From Hyalangium gracile (lineage in GTDB: Bacteria; Myxococcota; Myxococcia; Myxococcales; Myxococcaceae), in NCBI RefSeq assembly GCF_020103725.1, contig NZ_JAHXBG010000001.1, positions 1 through 64,000 on the forward strand: a stretch of DNA of 64,000 bases, read 5' to 3'. The notes beneath the pieces are model-generated. The model did no database searches, had not been told where the DNA came from, and saw nothing but the letters and a program-made list of their open reading frames with translations. How positions within the stretch are numbered: the first letter of the stretch is position 1; each line of letters begins with the position of its first letter. Both the position numbers and the translations under genes were made by a program. Of this stretch, positions 36,537 to 46,500 are shown in pieces.

Positions 36537-36545
36537 ATGGTTGTA
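36528..36545. promoter_or_regulatory. 18-bp perfect palindromic operator at the arsR start
   Basis: TACAACCATATGGTTGTA reads the same on both strands and includes the ATG of the ArsR-type gene (complement of 36534-36536). A second short palindrome GGTTAACC (36546-36553) is directly adjacent. This is the expected place for an autoregulatory site. Confidence 0.75.
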
Positions 36546-36600
36546 GGTTAACCATCGCCCGTTCGTTTTGGCAAGGTCTCTTCGCTGGACCGCGGTTTGA

Positions 36601-37599
36601 TCAGGGCAAGTCGCGGCGTCCCATGGACTGGGCCCGCCGGTACGCTCCGGGCCCGACGCCATGCCACCGCTTGAACGCCTTGTTGAAGGCCACGGCGCTG
36701 ACGTAGCCCACGCGATCGGCAATCTGGGGAAGGCTGTCGCTCGTCTCGCGCAGCCACTGCGCCGCCTTGGTCATCCTCCACCGGGCGAGGTACTGCAGCG
36801 GTGGCTCCCCCACGAGCGCATGGAACCGCGCCGCGAACCCCGAGCGTGACATCCCCACCGCCGCCGCCAGGCTCTCCACGGTCCAGGGCTCGCGCAGCCT
36901 GGCATGCATCAGCCCGAGCGAGGCGCCGATGCTGGGGTCCGCCAGCGCCTGCAGTCCCGCTCCCGCGCCCTTGGAGGCCGCCGCCTGTCTGCGGAACGCC
37001 TGGACGAGCAGGACATCCGCGAGCCGCCCGAGAATGATGGCGCTGCCCTGCTCGAAGGCCGAGCTCTCGGCGGTGATGAGCTGCACCGTCGAGGCCAGCC
37101 AGGGAGCAGCCCGCGCATCGTTCGTGGAGAGATGGATGGCGGAAGGGAACGTGGAGAGCAGGGGGCTGTGAGCGCCCGCGCTGAACTGGAAGCAGCCGGT
37201 GATGAGCAGGCTGCTCGCACCGTCGCCGCCCAGCCGGAGCGGCGCCGACAGCGAGCCACGCAGCTCCTCCGGGGGGATGAAGTCCCGAGGCAAGAGGGCT
37301 TTTCGGGCTCCATCGTCGAGCACGTGGGCCGAGCCATGGGGCACCAGCACCACATCTCCCGCGGACACCAGGAGGGGCTCCTCCTGCCCGTCGATCCGGA
37401 GCCGCATGCTGCCCCGCGCCAGTACGTAGAAGGCCGAGCTCGGCTTCTTCGGCATGCGTATCGCCCAGGGCGCTGCCAGCTCGAAGCGGCCAAAGAGGAG
37501 GGTGGTGAACCGCATCGTCTCCAGCACGTCCGAGACGACGTCGGTGTGGCCGTCCAGATAGCCTGGACGCTCAGGCAATAGATTTGGACCCGCAGGCAT
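36601..37599 (-). CDS. AraC-family regulator with cupin-type sensor domain
   Basis: 332 residues from ATG 37599. N-terminal AraC-binding cupin (Cupin_6 type): LLFGRFELAAPWAIRMP, SMRLRIDGQEEPLLVSAGDV, VLVPHGSAHVLDD. C-terminal double HTH: EPWTVESLAAAVGMSRSGFA, RFHALVGEPPLQYLARWRM, QIADRVGYVSAVAFNKAFKR. Such proteins typically sit divergent from short-chain or NAD(P)-binding redox genes and activate them; here the SnoaL-NmrA pair starts 55 bases away. Start region lacks a strong Shine-Dalgarno. Confidence 0.92.
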   Translation of the reverse strand: MPAGPNLLPERPGYLDGHTDVVSDVLETMRFTTLLFGRFELAAPWAIRMPKKPSSAFYVLARGSMRLRIDGQEEPLLVSAGDVVLVPHGSAHVLDDGARKALLPRDFIPPEELRGSLSAPLRLGGDGASSLLITGCFQFSAGAHSPLLSTFPSAIHLSTNDARAAPWLASTVQLITAESSAFEQGSAIILGRLADVLLVQAFRRQAAASKGAGAGLQALADPSIGASLGLMHARLREPWTVESLAAAVGMSRSGFAARFHALVGEPPLQYLARWRMTKAAQWLRETSDSLPQIADRVGYVSAVAFNKAFKRWHGVGPGAYRRAQSMGRRDLP

Positions 37600-37654
37600 T
37601 GAGAGTCCATAACTTCTGGAGCATCTCTTGGCCATCACAAACCAGGAGCTCTCC

Positions 37655-38104
37655 ATGACTCTCGCCTCATCCTCTCGCAACGCTGGCGTCCTGCTGGACG
37701 CGCATCTGGCACTCATCGGCACCGACATCGAGCGCTGGCTCGAGCTCTTCGCCGAGGACGCCATCGTCGAGTTCCCCTATGCCCCGTCCCTCGGCGTGCC
37801 CGCGCGCCTGGAGGGCAAGGAGGCCATCCGCCGGTACTTCATCGAGACGCCGAAGCACTTCCTGGGGTTCGTCTTCACGAACCTCCGGCGCTACCTCACG
37901 ACCGATCCGGAGGTGGCGCTCGCGGAGGTCCACGGCGCGGCAACCATCGCCATGACAGGGCGTCCGTACGAGCAGGACTACGTCATGCTGGTGAAGGCGC
38001 GGGACGGGAAGATTGCCCTCTACCGCGAGTACTGGGACCCCATCCCGGGGCTCAAGGCCTTCGGCGGCGAGGCGAACCTGCAGCGCATGGTGAGTGCGTC
38101 ATGA
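37655..38104 (+). CDS. SnoaL-like (NTF2-fold) protein
   Basis: 149 residues from ATG 37655, AGGAG at 7 bases. NTF2-fold blocks: LLDAHLALIGTDIERWLELF, EDAIVEFPYAPSLGVPARLE, GKEAIRRYF, and final IALYREYWDPIPGLKAF. Close to ketosteroid isomerase-related SnoaL proteins that isomerise, hydrolyse or bind small molecules. Overlaps the following NmrA-like gene (ATGA), so the two act together, probably under the divergent AraC regulator. Confidence 0.9.
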   Translation: MTLASSSRNAGVLLDAHLALIGTDIERWLELFAEDAIVEFPYAPSLGVPARLEGKEAIRRYFIETPKHFLGFVFTNLRRYLTTDPEVALAEVHGAATIAMTGRPYEQDYVMLVKARDGKIALYREYWDPIPGLKAFGGEANLQRMVSAS

Positions 38105-38991
38105 GGCCCTCTCGAAGCAGGAACCCGGCGCGTGTCCTCGTCACCGGGCCCACGGGCAACACCGGACGTCACGTCGTCTCTCGCCTCAAGGAGCTTGGCC
38201 TCACCGTCCGGGCCGCGAGCCGGAGCGCCCCTCCGCCGGACAGCACCCTCGAGCACGTGCGCTTCGACTGGGCCGACACGTCCAGCCACGAGGAGGCCTT
38301 GTCCGGTGTGGACCGGATGTACCTGATCGCCCCCGTCCTGGTGGAGGACCCTTCCCCCATCATGCTGCCCTTCATCGAGCGCGCGCTGGAGCGCGGAGTC
38401 CGACGGGTCGTCGTGCTGAGCGCCTCCGTGGTGCCGGAGGGAGCGCCGGGCCTGGGGACCGTGCACCGGATGCTCCGTGAACGCGCGCCCGAGTGGACCG
38501 TGCTCCAGCCGTCGTGGTTCATGCAGAACTTCGTGAGCCCTGGGCACCACCACGGGGCCAGCCTCCAGCGAGACGGGCTGCTGATGACGTCCACGGGCGA
38601 GGGCCGCGTCGGGTTCGTCGACGCCCAGGACATCGCGGAGGTGGCCGTCCGGGCGCTCGCGGATGAGTCCTCCCATGACACCGCGCACGTCATCACCGGC
38701 CCACAGGCGCTGCGATACGACGACATCGCGGCGGTGCTCTCCAAGGTGGCCGGGCGCCCGATACGACACAAGCATGTGGACCCCGACGAGGCCCGGCGTC
38801 ACATGATGAGCGCGGGGATGCCAGAGCGGTATGCACGGTTCCTCGTCCAGCTCGACGAGTCCATCCGGGAAGGCGCCGAGGCCCGGGTGACCGACACCGT
38901 CTCGCGCGTCACCGGCCGTGAGCCCCGGTCCTTCGAGGCGTTCGCCAGGGCTCACGCCGCGTTCTTCGCGACTCCTCCCAGCGGTGGGTGA
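38101..38991 (+). CDS. NmrA-like NAD(P)-binding protein
   Basis: 296 residues, ATG 38101 overlapping the SnoaL stop. Rossmann start VLVTGPTGNTGRHVVSRL (GxxGNxG), then TVRAASRS and FDWADTSS, the pattern of atypical short-chain reductases in the NmrA/YtfG group. Later FMQNFVSPGHHHGA and FVDAQDIAEVAVRALAD are family blocks. The Tyr-x3-Lys of classical SDRs is absent, so it may sense or reduce quinone-like ligands with NAD(P)H. Works with the SnoaL protein. Confidence 0.9.
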   Translation: MRPSRSRNPARVLVTGPTGNTGRHVVSRLKELGLTVRAASRSAPPPDSTLEHVRFDWADTSSHEEALSGVDRMYLIAPVLVEDPSPIMLPFIERALERGVRRVVVLSASVVPEGAPGLGTVHRMLRERAPEWTVLQPSWFMQNFVSPGHHHGASLQRDGLLMTSTGEGRVGFVDAQDIAEVAVRALADESSHDTAHVITGPQALRYDDIAAVLSKVAGRPIRHKHVDPDEARRHMMSAGMPERYARFLVQLDESIREGAEARVTDTVSRVTGREPRSFEAFARAHAAFFATPPSGG

Positions 38992-39059
38992 CGAAGCGCT
39001 CCCAGCGCTCGAGGGAGCGCGCCCAGTCCTCCGCCATGTGCCTGGACATCGAGCGTTCC

Positions 39060-39452
39060 TCACTTCGTCTTCTTCTTGGACCTGGCTGCTGCTCGCTCCA
39101 GGTTCTCCTTCACCCTGAACTTCACGATCTTGCTCAACAGCCCGAACGGGATGGGCTCACCGTAGGGGAACTTCAACGAGCCCTTGGGCCCCGCATACGG
39201 CGCCATCTCGTCCGAGAGGGCTCCGTCTCCCGTCGTCGTGTCGAAGAATCCGATGTGCTTCTTGTACGCGGCGAAGAACACCAGGTTGCCCTCCAGCAGG
39301 AAGGCCGGCATCTCGTACTTGATGGCCTCCTCCGCCTTGGGCGCCGCCTTTCGGACCGTCTTCCGGATCTTCTCCAGCTGCTCCTGGACGTCGGGTGGAA
39401 AGGCCGCGATGTACTCGTCGATCGTCTTGGGTGCTGCACGAGCCGTCTTCAT
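39060..39452 (-). CDS. DUF1801 (YdhG-like) protein
   Basis: 130 residues, ATG 39452. Family marks: TIDEYIAAFPPDVQEQLEKI at the start, APKAEEAIKYEMPAF, GNLVFFAAYKKHIGFF, and LKFPYGEPIPFGLLSKIV near the end. DUF1801 has a frataxin-like fold; some members are described as iron chaperones. The C-terminal KKKTK tail is basic. Stop of the next upstream gene is 12 bases away, same strand. Confidence 0.92.
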   Translation of the reverse strand: MKTARAAPKTIDEYIAAFPPDVQEQLEKIRKTVRKAAPKAEEAIKYEMPAFLLEGNLVFFAAYKKHIGFFDTTTGDGALSDEMAPYAGPKGSLKFPYGEPIPFGLLSKIVKFRVKENLERAAARSKKKTK

Positions 39453-39464
39453 TTCATTCCCCGC

Positions 39465-40181
39465 TCATCCTCGGAGCCGCCAGTCCGGAAAGTGCAGCTC
39501 GAGCCAGGCCTCGTAGGGTCGGATCTCTCCCTGCGACAGGTAGGCGGCGTAGCACCGCACCTGGCGTCTCCAATACTCGAGCATCCGAGCATACCGGTCC
39601 TCCCACCCCAGGCGGCGAATCAATCCCTCCAGGCGCTCCAGCTCTTCGAGCATCTCGCCGCACTGCTCGACACTCGCCCCGTTCATTCCGTACAGGACGC
39701 CCATGGGTAGCTCGTGCATGGCGTGGTGGAACCACGCCGTGAGGTGCTCCACGAGGGGCACGGTGACCCGGACGTCGTCTGGACTCCACTCCGCCGCCCT
39801 CCTCAACATGGCGAAGGAGGTCTGCGCGTCCGGAGGTAGCTGTTCCCAGAGCCGGCCCGCGTTGCTGTAGCGCCTCATCAGCCATGCGAACCACCGGGCG
39901 GCGTCCGCATCGCGGCGGGCGTACCTCCGCAGCAGGACCGGATAGATGAGGTCGCGCAGCAGCGGGTAGCGCATCTGCGGAATGCCGAGCTCGCGTGGCA
40001 CGGGGTTCCTGTCGATGAGCTCCTCGCAGACCGACACGACCCACTGCTCCTTCCACTCCTCCGGGTACTGGCGAAGGGATGCGGCGAGCTCCTCGGCAAC
40101 CTGGAGGGCCTCCTTCCGGCGACCGCGCGCGTCCAGGGACAGCATGCGCTCCCATCGCTCCTGGTCCTCTGGCGCCATCAT
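39465..40181 (-). CDS. Hypothetical all-helical protein
   Basis: 238 residues, ATG 40181 (or the adjacent ATG 40178), overlapping the stop of the secreted protein gene upstream (ATGA). Rich in Arg, Leu, Trp and Glu; helical stretches such as EEWKEQWVVSVCEELIDRN, LLRDLIYPVLLRRYARRDAD and EQCGEMLEELERLEGLIRRL. Resembles repeats of the TPR/ankyrin-like helical kind but without a clear consensus. No known family. Likely in one operon with the genes on either side. Confidence 0.7.
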   Translation of the reverse strand: MMAPEDQERWERMLSLDARGRRKEALQVAEELAASLRQYPEEWKEQWVVSVCEELIDRNPVPRELGIPQMRYPLLRDLIYPVLLRRYARRDADAARWFAWLMRRYSNAGRLWEQLPPDAQTSFAMLRRAAEWSPDDVRVTVPLVEHLTAWFHHAMHELPMGVLYGMNGASVEQCGEMLEELERLEGLIRRLGWEDRYARMLEYWRRQVRCYAAYLSQGEIRPYEAWLELHFPDWRLRG

Positions 40182-41569
40182 GGCTTCGAGGTGCAGCCGT
40201 CAACCTTGGGAACGAACAAGGGCGGGTACTCGGTGGACGCCCGGAAGGTCTGCGTGGCCGCTACCAGTGACTGTTGCCGGCCGTCCTCGGCGTCGGAGTA
40301 GCGGAGGGTCAACTTCCGGGTGGAGTCCGTGCCCCACAGCGCCTGCCGAGGTAGCTCGCACTGGACCCGGAGCTCGTTGGCCGCACGGGGGGCCTGCCTC
40401 GCCGTGGGGCGTGTCCACGAGCACCGAGCCGCTTCCAGGGGCTCCTGGACATCCTTGCCGCCCGGCTCACGCCAGCGCTCCACGCGCGCGGCCCCCTTGG
40501 GCAACAGGAGCACCGAGAGCATCGTCCCCCGGGCCGGTCCATCCTCGGCAAGGAGCTCGAGGTGATCGCAGCTCACGGCGGCCCGCTTGCCATCCGCGCA
40601 GGCCTGGAGCTCCAGCGTGTCGTCGACCACGGTGGTGATCACCTGAAGGTGCTCGGCCGTCAGCGCCAGCTGCCAGCGCGCCGCCGCGTCCAGGGGGCCA
40701 TCCCAGGAGAAGATGCCATAGGTCACCTGCCGGAGCCGTGATGCATCCACGGGGGTGATCTGACGCGTGTCCTTCCAGGAGGCGGCGCTCTCGGGAATCT
40801 CGCCAGGCTCCGAGGTCCGTCGGAGCCGATCGAGCAGCAGCGCGTGAGCCCCCAATCCGATATCCCCGGAGCACCCGTTCTTGCATTCCGACCCTCCGAC
40901 GTCGACGGACTTCTCCGAGAGATAGGCTGTCGGTCCGTAGTAGCCGAAGGGCTGCGGATACAGCGCGAGCAGCTCCATCTTCTCGGAGCCCCGGGCCTGC
41001 CACATGAAACAGGAGGCCTCCTCATCCTGGCTCTGGACGCTCACCAGGCAGCCGCGCCGGTTGCAGGTGCCCTTCGCGGTGACGAACTGGCTGGCGCAGG
41101 CTGGGCCGGCTTTCTTGCACGCCGCGATCGCCGCCCTCAGCGTCCGCTGGGGCGCATCCGAGGTGCGAGGTTCGGGCTCCTCCTGCTCCGATGGGGACTC
41201 CCAGACCATGACACCCATCTCCTGCTTGAATCGCCCGCGCTCATCCAGCACGAAGTAGGGCGGTGAGCCGATGGTCCCTTCGCCTGGCCCGGTGATCTTC
41301 CCCTGGGGATCACGCAGGATGACCCAATAGCTGGCGTGGCCGCTCATGCAGCAGGAGCTGACGACGCGCGCGCACCACCCTCCCTTGCAGACAGGCGGGC
41401 CCGCCGCGTCCTCGCGGTGGAAGAAATCGTCCGGGCCCGCATCCGGAGCGGGTGCCTGAGCGCTGGCGGTCCAGGACACGCCGAGCAGCACCAGCACCGC
41501 TGCCACCATCCACAGCGACTGTCGTGGGCTGGAGCGAGGGAAGCTCTGGAAGTCGTGGTGGCGGGGCAT
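40178..41569 (-). CDS. Secreted Cys-rich hypothetical protein
   Basis: 463 residues, ATG 41569. Signal peptide: LWMVAAVLVLLGVSWTASAQA after a basic start. Cys pairs in VCKGGWCARVVSSCCMSGH, ACKKAGPACASQF, TCNRRGCLV and ECKNGCSGD suggest disulfides outside the cytosol. The C-terminal half (ARWQLALTAEHLQVITTVVD and on) looks beta-rich. No enzyme motif recognised. First gene of a probable three-gene minus-strand unit. Confidence 0.72.
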   Translation of the reverse strand: MPRHHDFQSFPRSSPRQSLWMVAAVLVLLGVSWTASAQAPAPDAGPDDFFHREDAAGPPVCKGGWCARVVSSCCMSGHASYWVILRDPQGKITGPGEGTIGSPPYFVLDERGRFKQEMGVMVWESPSEQEEPEPRTSDAPQRTLRAAIAACKKAGPACASQFVTAKGTCNRRGCLVSVQSQDEEASCFMWQARGSEKMELLALYPQPFGYYGPTAYLSEKSVDVGGSECKNGCSGDIGLGAHALLLDRLRRTSEPGEIPESAASWKDTRQITPVDASRLRQVTYGIFSWDGPLDAAARWQLALTAEHLQVITTVVDDTLELQACADGKRAAVSCDHLELLAEDGPARGTMLSVLLLPKGAARVERWREPGGKDVQEPLEAARCSWTRPTARQAPRAANELRVQCELPRQALWGTDSTRKLTLRYSDAEDGRQQSLVAATQTFRASTEYPPLFVPKVDGCTSKP

Positions 41570-41658
41570 GGTCGAGGTACTCCTCTTCTACTACGGCCGG
41601 CCCTCCTCGCGGATGAAGCGGCAGGTCGCGGGCCGGCCGTGTGCTAGGACGCACGGCC

Positions 41659-42198
41659 ATGACCCGGTACATCGCCCTGCTGCGCGGCATCAACGTAGGT
41701 GGCAACAAGAAGGTCTCGATGGCGCAGCTCCGCAAGGTGCTGGAGGGGCTCGGCTACACCGACGTGGCCACCCTCCTTCAGAGCGGCAATGCCGTCTTCA
41801 CGAGCAAGGAGAAGAGCCCGGCGAAGCTCATCAAGCAGATCGAGGCCGGCATCGTCGAGGGGTTCGGCTTCGAGGTCTCCATCATCCTCCGGACGCGGGA
41901 TGAGCTGGCCGCGGTGATCGACGCCAACCCGCTCCCGGGCGCGGACGACGCGCCCACTCAGTTCACCGTGACGTTCCTGTCCGACGTCCCGGATGCGAAG
42001 CGGATCCAGCAGATCGACGCGGCGGCGTACCTGCCGGACGAGTTCCGCTGGACCGGGCGGGAGATCTACGCCCGATTCCCAAACGGCATGGCGAGGTCCA
42101 AGCTGGCCACCCTGCTCAGCGGGCTCCGCCTGGGAGTCACCCCGACGGCCCGCAACTGGAACACCGTCAAGAAGCTCCTGGAGCTCGCCGACCGTTGA
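41659..42198 (+). CDS. DUF1697 protein
   Basis: 179 residues from ATG 41659. Starts YIALLRGINVGGNKKVSMAQ, the DUF1697 signature, then LRKVLEGLGYTDVATLLQSG and NAVFTSKEK. Ends PTARNWNTVKKLLEL, also conserved (ARNWNT). Small cytosolic ferredoxin-like fold protein of unknown role, widespread in bacteria. The next gene starts 15 bases on. Confidence 0.95.
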   Translation: MTRYIALLRGINVGGNKKVSMAQLRKVLEGLGYTDVATLLQSGNAVFTSKEKSPAKLIKQIEAGIVEGFGFEVSIILRTRDELAAVIDANPLPGADDAPTQFTVTFLSDVPDAKRIQQIDAAAYLPDEFRWTGREIYARFPNGMARSKLATLLSGLRLGVTPTARNWNTVKKLLELADR

Positions 42199-42213
42199 AC
42201 CCCTCCCAAGCCC

Positions 42214-43527
42214 ATGAGCGTCTCCCTTCCCGCTGACTCCGTGCCGGCCGCCCCCGCTCAACCGCTGGACAGCGGCGAGCGTCTGGTCCTCCTCGACGCG
42301 CTGCGAGGGTTCGCGCTCAGCGGCGTCTTCATCTCCAACGTCTACATGTGGTTCAGCGGGCTCGCGTTCATGTCGCGCCCCCAGATCGAGGCGCTCAACC
42401 GCGAGGCGTCCGTCCTGGACGGCGTGGCGCGCTTCGCGACGATGTTCCTGGTGTTCGGGAAGTTCATCACCCTCTTCTCGTTCCTCTTCGGCCTGGGCTT
42501 CGCCGTGCAGATGGGTCGAGCCGAGCAGCGCGGCACGTCCATCGTCCCGCTCTATGCCCGCCGCCTGGGCATCCTCGTGGCCATTGGCCTCGGCCACATG
42601 TTCCTCATCTGGTTCGGTGACATCCTCACCTCCTACGCCCTCATGGGCTTCGGGCTCCTCCTGTTCCGGAGCCGCTCCGACAAGACGCTGCTCCTGTGGG
42701 CCTGCGTCTTCATCTTCCTGGCGCCTGTCGTCACCGGACTCGTCCCGCAGCTGCTGGAGCCGCGCGGCTCGGCGGAGGCCCTGGCCGCCGCCGCCAAGGA
42801 GGCCTCGGAGCGCTCCGCCGCCACCAAGGCCCAGGTGCTGGAGGCGTTCACCCATGGCAGCTACCTCGATGCGGTGCGAGTCGGCGCCGTCGGCTACGTG
42901 CGGGAGTTCCTCAAGCTGCACCTGCTCTTCCTGCTGCCCATCCTCGGCAGGTTCCTCCTGGGCCTGCTGGCGGGCCGCCACAGGGTCTTCCACGACGTGG
43001 TCCAGCACCGGCCCTTCTTCCGCAAGCTGCTCCTCTGGGGATTCGTGGCGGGGGCGATTGGCAACGGCGCCAGCATCCTGGTGACCCAGCTCGTGAGCCG
43101 CAAGGTGTTGTCCCCCGCCTCCCTGCCCTGGCTGCCCCACGTCATGAGTCCGGTGCGGACGCTGGGCGAGCTGGGCCTGGCGGCTGTCTACGCGGCGGCC
43201 TTCGCCCTGCTCTTCCAGCGCGCCTTCTGGCGGCGCGTGCTCTCGGTGCTCGCGCCGGCTGGCCGCATGGCGATGACGAACTACCTGTCCCAGAGCGTGA
43301 TCAGCGTCCTCATCTTCTATGGCTACGGGCTGGGGCTCATCGGCAAGGCCCGGCCCGCGCTGTGCGTGGGGCTCTGCCTGGGGATCTTCACCGTCCAGGT
43401 GCTGGTGAGCCACCTGTGGCTGTCACGCTTCCGCCTCGGCCCCGCCGAGTGGCTGTGGCGCTCGCTCACCTACGGCAAGGCCCAGCCCATGCGCCGCGAT
43501 CCCGGTACGGCCGAGATCGCGGTGTAG
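42214..43527 (+). CDS. DUF418 membrane protein
   Basis: 437 residues, ATG 42214. The opening LVLLDALRGFALSGVFISNV is the DUF418/acyltransferase-3-like LDxLRGxAxxGI motif. Around nine membrane helices; KFITLFSFLFGLGFAVQMGR is characteristic. The C-terminal block APAGRMAMTNYLSQSVISVL (GRMALTNYLxQS) is the DUF418 hallmark. Inner-membrane protein of unknown substrate; some relatives affect transport or envelope modification. Convergent with the S8 protease gene, 9 bases between stops. Confidence 0.94.
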   Translation: MSVSLPADSVPAAPAQPLDSGERLVLLDALRGFALSGVFISNVYMWFSGLAFMSRPQIEALNREASVLDGVARFATMFLVFGKFITLFSFLFGLGFAVQMGRAEQRGTSIVPLYARRLGILVAIGLGHMFLIWFGDILTSYALMGFGLLLFRSRSDKTLLLWACVFIFLAPVVTGLVPQLLEPRGSAEALAAAAKEASERSAATKAQVLEAFTHGSYLDAVRVGAVGYVREFLKLHLLFLLPILGRFLLGLLAGRHRVFHDVVQHRPFFRKLLLWGFVAGAIGNGASILVTQLVSRKVLSPASLPWLPHVMSPVRTLGELGLAAVYAAAFALLFQRAFWRRVLSVLAPAGRMAMTNYLSQSVISVLIFYGYGLGLIGKARPALCVGLCLGIFTVQVLVSHLWLSRFRLGPAEWLWRSLTYGKAQPMRRDPGTAEIAV

Positions 43528-43536
43528 CCCGGCGGC

Positions 43537-46500
43537 TCAGTTCACCTTCAGGGAGATGGCCGCCGACGTCGTGACGTTGCCCGCCGCGTCATAGGCCTTG
43601 GCCGTCAGCGTGTGCCATCCCTTCGGCACGGTCAGCAGGCCCCAGCTCACGCTGTAGGGCGCCGTGGTGTCCGTGCCGATGACCGCGCCCCCGTCGTAGA
43701 ACACCACCTGGGTGACACCGACGTTGTCACTGGCGCTCGCCTGGATGGTGGTGCTCAGGAACGCCGATGAGCCGTTCGCCGGAGAGGTGATCGCCACGGT
43801 GGGCGCGGTGTTGTCCACCGTCACCGTGCGGCCAAGGGACCAGATGGAGTTCCCTGCCAGATCATAGGCCCGAGAGGTGAGCGTCACGCTGCCATCGGCC
43901 TGAGCCGTCGTGTCCCAGCTCACCGCATACGGCGCCGTGGTGGCCGTGCCGATCAGCGCCGAGCCCGCGTAGAACTCGACCTTTTCCACTCCGAGGTTGT
44001 CGCTGGCGGTGGCGCTGACCGGGACAGTCCCTCGCACGCGAGCGTTCTGCGCGGGAGTGCCGAGGGTCGTCGTCGGCAGGGTGTTGTCCACCGTCACCTC
44101 CACCGCGGCGGAGGTGACGACGTTGCCCGCGCTGTCGTAGGCCTTCACCGTGAGCGTGTGGGCGCCGTCCGTTACGCCCGCCTGATTCCAGAGCAAGCTG
44201 TAGGGCGCGGAGGAGGACGTGCCGATCCGCGTGGCCCCATCGTAGAACTCGACCTTCGTCACCCCTGAGGAATCGCTGGCCGTGGCCGCGAGCGTGGCGC
44301 CGCTTCGGAGGAATGCTCCCTGCGAGGGTGAAGTGAGTGCCGCATCGGGCAGGGTGTTGTCGACGGTCACCCCCACCGCCGCGGACGTGCGCACGTTGCC
44401 GGCGCCGTCGTAGGCCTTCGCGGTGAGCGAGTGGGCACCGTCCGCCACCCCGGCGCTGTTCCAGCCCACGGCGTAGGGCGCGCTGGTGTCGGTGCCGACC
44501 AGCGCCCCGTCCGCGTAGAACTCGACCCTCACCACCCCAGCGGTATCGCTGGCCGTGGCGCTGACCTGGACCGTCCCGCCCACCCGGGCGTTCTGCGAGG
44601 GAGCGCTGATGGCCGTCGTCGGCAGGGTGTTGTCGATGGTCACCCCCACCGCCGCGGAGGTGCCGACATTGCCGACGATGTCATAGGCCTTCACCGTGAG
44701 CATGTGGGCTCCGTCCGTCACGCCCCACGTGCTCCAGTTCATCGAATATGGAGGCGTGGTGGACGTGCCGATCAACGTCACGCCGTCGTAGAACTCGACC
44801 TTCGTCACGCCCAGGCCGTCGCTGGCGGAGGCCTGGAGCGTGGCACTGCCTCGGATGGCCATTCCCTGCGCGGGTGAGCTGAGCGCCACGCCCGGCTGGG
44901 TGTTGTCGATGGTCACCCCCACCGCGGCCGAGGTTCCAGCGCGGCCGCTCGCGTCGTAGGCCTTCGCGGTGAGCGTGTGGATGCCGTCCGCCACCGAGGC
45001 GCTGTCCCAGCTCACGGCATAGGGCGCGCTGGTGTCGGTGCCGATCAGCAGTCCATCCGCGAAGAACTCGACGTGCGACACCGCCACGTCATCCGAGGCC
45101 GTCGCCGTCAACGAGAGCACGCCCCTCGCCTTCGTATTGCTGGAAGGCGCGGTGAGCGCCACCACCGGGTCCGAGTCCACCGCGAAGATGAGATCGTCCC
45201 GCTCGTCATAGGAGCCGGAGCTGCAGGCCGTACCGTTGCCGGCGCCCCTGCGGATCTGAGCCCGAACCGCCTGCAGGAAGCCCATGGGCAGCACGTACTC
45301 CGTCGAGAAGACCTGGCCCCCGCTCGCGCTCGGCGTGAACGTGGTCAGGTACGTCCATGAGGGCTGGGTGGCAGTCCCCGTGTAGAACAGGTCGACCGCA
45401 TCCGCGGCGGTGTCGTGGATGTAGGCGTAGACGTCGACCCGGACGCGCTGCCCCTGGGCGAGGAGCCCTCCACTGACGGACGACAGCTTGATGCGGTGGA
45501 TCGCCTCCATGCCGGAGACGGGACCGTCCGAGCAGCTCCAATGGATCGTATTGGTCCCGTGGGGCTCCGAGGTGTGCCGGCCCGCCACCAGCGTCACGGT
45601 GTCGCAGACGGCGTTCACGGTGGCGCACTTCGGCGCGAAGAGCACCGAGTCGTATACGGCGCTCCCGGGCTGGCTCGTGGTCACGGTGAGCGAAGCGCTC
45701 GTGCCCATGTTGTTGGCTCCGTCATAGGCCTTCGCGGACAGGGTGTGGCTCCCGTTCGCCCACGAGCCGCTGTCCCAGACCGCGCTGAACGGCGCCGTCG
45801 TGTCGCTGGCGAGCACCACTCCGTCCACGAGGAACTCGACCCGGGCCACGCCCGTCGCGTCCGTGACGTCCACCTCGAGGGAGACCTGGCCATTCAGCGT
45901 CGCCCCGCTGGCCGGAGAGGTGAGCGCCACGGTCGGGGCCGCGTTGTCGACCGTCACGTTCACCCCCGCGGAGGTGGCGATGTTGCCGTAGGTGTCCGTG
46001 GCCCGCGCGGTCAGCGTGTGGCCGCCGCTCGTCGCCGTCCTCGTGTCCCATTGGAAGCTGTAGGGAGCGGAGGTGTCCGCGGCAACCCGCGTCCCATCCA
46101 CGAGCAGCTCGACCTGGCTCACCCCGTAGGCATCGCTGGCGCTCGCCGAGATGGTCGCAGTCCCTCCCAGCACGGCCCCGCTGCCCGGCGCGGTGATCGA
46201 GACGGACGGAGGCGTGGCGTCCACCGAGACGGTCACCCCTACCTGCGCCGAGGTTCCCACGTTGCCGGTGGCGTCGTAGGCCCTGGCGCTCAGGAGGTGC
46301 TGGCCCTTCGGCTCGCTCGTCGTGCTCCACGCGTAGCTGAAGGGCGCGGTGGTATCGGAGCCGAGCAGCCGGGTGCCGCTGTAGAACTCGACGCGGGTGA
46401 CCCCCAGATTGTCCGTGGCCTCCGCGGAGAGCGTCACCGTCCCGCTCACCCTCACACCTGCGGCGGGAGCCGTGAGCGTCACCACCGGCGCCATCAGATC

